Source of the DNA: Erythrophleum ivorense
Taxonomy: Eukaryota; Streptophyta; Magnoliopsida; Fabales; Fabaceae
Length of the DNA: 64,000 nt
Reading direction: 5' to 3'
NCBI GenBank assembly: GCA_026724425.1
Contig: JAIUCV010001286.1
Location: 1-64,000, forward strand
Shown here: positions 60,394-64,000 of the stretch, one piece after another
Position numbering within the stretch: position 1 is the stretch's first letter
How the letters are laid out: the number at the start of each line of letters is the position of its first letter
The notes under the pieces: generated by a model
What the model saw: the letters and a program-made list of their open reading frames with translations, nothing else
Databases searched by the model: none
What the model was told of the DNA's origin: nothing
Program-made: the position numbers and the translations under genes

Positions 60394-63300
60394 TTATCAA
60401 TGAGAGAAAAGACATTGGATGAGGATGCTGAGTGAATTATCAGTTCATTTCATTGATAACTTTTGATTTTGTGCTAGGCGCGTAGGTATATGGTTATTGA
60501 GCAGTTTTGCTTGTTTCTTCAGTCATTACTGGGCTATATTAGAATATATAATAGCAATTACAATGCATGAAAATACACTTCATGATTGAAGTTCTTTTAC
60601 ACGAATACGTCTTGTTTTATTTTGACTCAAGGAAGCACATAAACATAAATTAATTAATGTATATGCATATGTCATTTACTTGGCCATAAAATAAATGAAA
60701 ATTAAACTCAAAGGTTATGGAGGCATTTAATTTTTTTTAAAAAATATACTTGTAAATTTATTTACAACATATATGAGTATAAGATATAAAAAAAAATTAT
60801 ATTACATATGTCATAAACAATAATAGAGATATTAGATATTTTAAAACTTGAGATGTACAAAAATAAAAAAAGAAGATTTTCATGGCCACCCAAGTGAATG
60901 TCCATAATGCTTATTTAAGATTGCTCCATTAAGCAGGCATAAAGCAACATCATTTTTTCCTTATCCTCTTGTTAAATGCCTATTGCTCTTGGATGCCAGT
61001 AATCTAAAAGATATTTGAATTATGCTTGATCACGCCTATATACATCTCAGATGTGAGCGTTGCTCCACTAGCTCCGTATACCTTCCTCGTAAATGCATGT
61101 TATGGATAGGAACGTCTGATTAGGCGAATTTTGGTTTCGGATTGAGTTTTGGGCCTCTTCTTTCCTCTTTCTCTATGACAATCTAAAACAGAAATTAAAA
61201 AATAACTGATATCCCATTGAGATAGTAGATTTAGAACTACAATTGGAACTCTGAAATCTGAATTCACAGGCAGTCACAGACTAATATGTCGAGGCAATTC
61301 AATATTTTGCCATTTGTTTTCTTGCCGCTGAATCATTACCCGTTGCACATTAGAGGCAATACATGGAAAATTTTGCGGTTGCCATAGCCAGTTTTATGTC
61401 CATGGAATAAACATTCTTCACTACATATCCAGATTTATACCCATCAAACATCCAATAAGGAGAGAGATGATCCAGAACTCTTGGCCATTATTTAACATAC
61501 AATCCGACGCAATTTAAATGTAATTTACTTGCTTTTGTTCTCTATCTAAATTTGTGCTTCATGCCGAACAATAATAAGTTCAACAGTTCCGTATTCCGAC
61601 GAGTTCAGGATCTTCACCATTAAGCTCACTTTGTTATTGGCTTCTTGCCTACAATAAAACATTTATTTGAAAAGAATTAGGGACCAACAGTGGTTTAATG
61701 CATCAAGAGGATGAAAATGCTCATATACTCGCATGTGGAACTTGTGGAGTTATTGAGGATCACTTTAACTCAAAAGTTTAAGATAGAGGACCGTAATGAT
61801 CAAACCATTAATCACTTGGTGGTAAAGGCTTTGATATTATATTAAAAACCATTTCAGCAAGTTGCTAAGTGAATGTCCACTAGTTCATGAATGATTATAT
61901 AAATATCTCTAAGAAAAGCAAACAAATCACAAATCTTACATGCTAACATACCAGAAAATTTCCCCAAATAGACAGTCATCGAAAATGTTAAAGCCTTCCC
62001 ACATGAAACTCCATCAAGAATTTTGGTCAATTGTCATGTTGGTGTGACTGCAATTTGTGAAGTGACTGAACCATAATAGAATATGGTTTATCTTCAATTG
62101 GGAAAAAGAAAAAGAAATTGCTTTTGTTTGTATATTCTTGTACTCTTGCGCATTTCCAGTTGAATATGGGGGAACTAAGAATATCAAGCTGTTCAAGATT
62201 GGATGACAAGGTAAAAGAGATTATCTATTTCAATGCATTTCACCACTATTAGCTAATGCACTTAATATGAGTCAAAGAAAATCTGCATGGCTAAAAGCAG
62301 TAACCAATGATATTATTTTGGTAGTAATTGAAATTTTAGCAGACAAATATGTTGGATACCCAGAAGCAGGAACTAGGTCAAACTGGATAGACATGTACCT
62401 TGGCGTCAGATTTATGTCTTCTCATGAGGCAATGATCCATGGTCTACTTTCAGCTCAACTCAATTTGAAGGAGTAAGAAATTTCTTGTTTCTTCCTGGCC
62501 AAGTTATTAGCATCCAGAGCAATAAATTGATTCTCAAAGCTTTCAAGCAAATAAAGGATAACCAAATTGGCGGTCTTCCTAAAGTACAGGGGCGAAAGAA
62601 GAGAATGGCTGGGAACTTAAGCATAAGAGACATCAGATGAATGCTGCTAAGGCCTGAGCTTTTCTCCAATTTTAGGTAGTCGAAAATTTTGGACCTGCAA
62701 GGTAAGATCTTGAAAATAATTAGGCTACCTTAAATATCCCTCTATGTTGAAGGGTTTAAAATAACAAGTAAAATGCTTTTGAGTTTCAATAATAAAAGTG
62801 TCTCCTGGAAGAATTAATTAAAAATTGGCATTATACTTGCATATTTTGTAAAAATGTGATTCATCTAATAACAACACGTATGAATAGTAGTCCAACTGGG
62901 ATTCACATGATTGTCCTATATATATGCATGTGTGTGTGTGGAAGGAAATTATTATTAATAAAAAAGAGGAAAACAGCGCATACAACTCTGCCTATCATCC
63001 TTGCATGTGACCAGTCACTCCACTTGAGTAGCCTCCTTCACCTTCCCTTTCTCATTATACATTTTGTCTTTCAGGAAGCTCACTGTGATGGGTTTTATGA
63101 ACACAATTATCTTATTAACCTGAGAAACTGGAGAAGTTCTTTTTGATGAAAGAGAAACCAGGGAAGTTACTCGCCGCATAACCTGCAAACCTGAATCAGC
63201 TCTGGGAGGTGTGATCCCACTTTTGCTTCTCAGTCTGTTCACAGAATTTATGCAGTAAATGAAGAAAATGAAGTATGCCAAGGTCATTAACTTAGACATA

Positions 63301-63483
63301 TGATCTCTTGTTTAATCACTGAACATCCTTACCATTTTGACAATTATTTTGGATGTGCACCAAAAGAGATTCGAATCAATGACTTCTGTGAAAGTTTGAG
63401 TAGATAGAGCACTCAAGATTAAACAACTATGTTTCTGTACCAAGGAAAATATTTCAGTTGAAAATTTTCTGTAGGAGTAACTC
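60394..63483. other. Region between the WRKY stop and the PPR gene
   Basis: The first few hundred bases are presumably WRKY 3' UTR, and the last few hundred (minus strand) are PPR 3' UTR. A short (TG)n occurs near 62929-62940. The only stretch with some coding look is 62267-62640, described separately. A minus-strand frame at 63015-63299 has no recognised domain and probably lies in the PPR 3' UTR. Confidence 0.5.
62267..62640 (+). other. Uncharacterised coding-like stretch, possibly a gene fragment
   Basis: The frame 62267-62476 encodes 69 aa with mixed composition (for example SAWLKAVTNDIILVVIEILA and GYPEAGTRSNWIDMYLGV). A second frame from about 62470 to 62640 continues with FLFLPGQVISIQSNKLILKA and ends GNLSIRDIR. 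Together they look more protein-like than the surrounding AT-rich DNA and suggest a frameshifted relic. I do not recognise the family, and no intron structure was found. It may be spurious. Confidence 0.25.
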
Positions 63484-64000
63484 TCATGCAACTTCTATCG
63501 TGCTAGAGCCACAGAGTTTGTCCAGTCCTTTATCCTTTATCATCCCTCTTATAATTTCTACATCTCTCCATCTTCCCAGCCCAGCATATATGTTAGATAG
63601 GATCACAAGCGGAGCTGGGTTTTCTGGTTCCAAATCTAGAAGCTTCATAGCCATTTCTTTTCCAAGATTGGAATTCAAGTAGGACCTACATGCTCCAAGC
63701 AAAGAAGCATAAACAGATGAAGATGGCTCTACTAATTCTTCCACCAGGTCTTGAGCTTCGTCCAACCGGCCACAACGACCCAAAAGGTCAACTATGCAAC
63801 CAAAGTGCTCCGGCTTTGGCTGCAAGCCATAATCTCTTCTCATCATTCTAAAAATCTGCAAACCTCTGTCTACCTGACCAGTGTGGCTGCAAGCAGATAG
63901 AACACTAACAAATGTTGCAGTGTTAGGTCGAACCATTTGCGCCTGCATTTCATCAAAGATTTCAAAGGCAGACTCATTGTCTCCATTTCTGCCATACCCA
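63484..64000 (-). CDS. Pentatricopeptide repeat protein, PLS/E class (C-terminal part, runs off the window)
   Basis: The frame is open from the right edge (first visible residues GYGRNGDNESAFEIFDEMQ) to the stop at 63484-63486, about 171 residues. It contains PPR units: RPNTATFVSVLSACSHTG, PKPEHFGCIVDLLGRCGRLDEA and an L2/S2-like unit. The E motif follows (VYASLLGACRS, LVILSNIYAGLGRWRDVEIIR), ending GSSTIEVA. No DYW domain follows, so it is E-class. Such proteins bind single-stranded RNA one base per repeat in mitochondria or chloroplasts, usually as C-to-U editing specificity factors. The target cannot be deduced from this fragment. No intron was seen. The start codon lies beyond base 64000. 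Confidence 0.9.
   Translation of the reverse strand, partial: GYGRNGDNESAFEIFDEMQAQMVRPNTATFVSVLSACSHTGQVDRGLQIFRMMRRDYGLQPKPEHFGCIVDLLGRCGRLDEAQDLVEELVEPSSSVYASLLGACRSYLNSNLGKEMAMKLLDLEPENPAPLVILSNIYAGLGRWRDVEIIRGMIKDKGLDKLCGSSTIEVA

Noticed and set aside
63015..63299. 94-codon minus-strand frame downstream of the PPR stop
   Set aside because: It lies beyond the PPR stop codon, has no known domain, and is most simply 3' UTR or intergenic.
1..64000. CRISPR arrays, tRNA or rRNA genes, bacterial-type operons
   Set aside because: None seen. The window is intron-rich plant nuclear DNA, and I recognised no cloverleaf-forming tRNA or rRNA segment by eye.

Overview
The window is nuclear DNA of a flowering plant. 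Genes have many introns with GT/AG splice sites, intergenic DNA is very AT-rich, and the repeats (hAT-like MITEs, a long Ogre/Tat-type LTR, an endogenous plant pararetrovirus) are plant-specific. The protein features fit a eudicot, but I cannot name the species.

Layout. 661-11202 (+): a complete 13-exon chloroplast alpha-amylase gene of the AMY3 type (913 aa deduced). 16363-18908 (+): a decayed AP2/ERF (WRI1-related, two-AP2-domain) gene lacking its first exon and carrying a frameshift and damaged splice sites. 19944-27191 (-): a complete 13-exon DUF1664 membrane/coiled-coil protein (307 aa deduced), tail-to-tail with the AP2 relic. 27912-35314: a heavily mutated endogenous caulimovirid (petuvirus-like), with a terminal direct repeat at both ends, abutting a (TG)n(TA)n microsatellite. 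35451-36153: a hAT-like MITE with a perfect 8-bp target duplication. 36-46 kb: AT-rich intergenic DNA with only degraded repeat traces. About 46.2-50.35 kb: a probable solo LTR of an Ogre/Tat-like Gypsy element. 53541-60393 (+): a complete 4-exon group IIb WRKY gene (584 aa deduced), with a palindromic trinucleotide array in intron 1 and a second hAT-like MITE in intron 3. 63484-64000 (-): the C-terminal end of an E-class pentatricopeptide repeat protein, cut by the window edge.

The genes do not form one pathway. AMY3 is a redox-regulated plastid starch-degrading enzyme, the WRKY is a nuclear transcription factor, the PPR protein is probably an organellar RNA-editing factor, and the DUF1664 protein has no assigned role. 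AMY3 and a group IIb WRKY (WRKY36) are also close neighbours in Arabidopsis, as I recall, so this may be a conserved block that here has been expanded by repeats.

Exon boundaries were derived by hand from reading-frame continuity and splice sites. Element borders are approximate unless a target duplication is given. I found no previously undescribed functional system. The most unusual items are the nearly full-length pararetrovirus insertion and the eroding AP2 gene.
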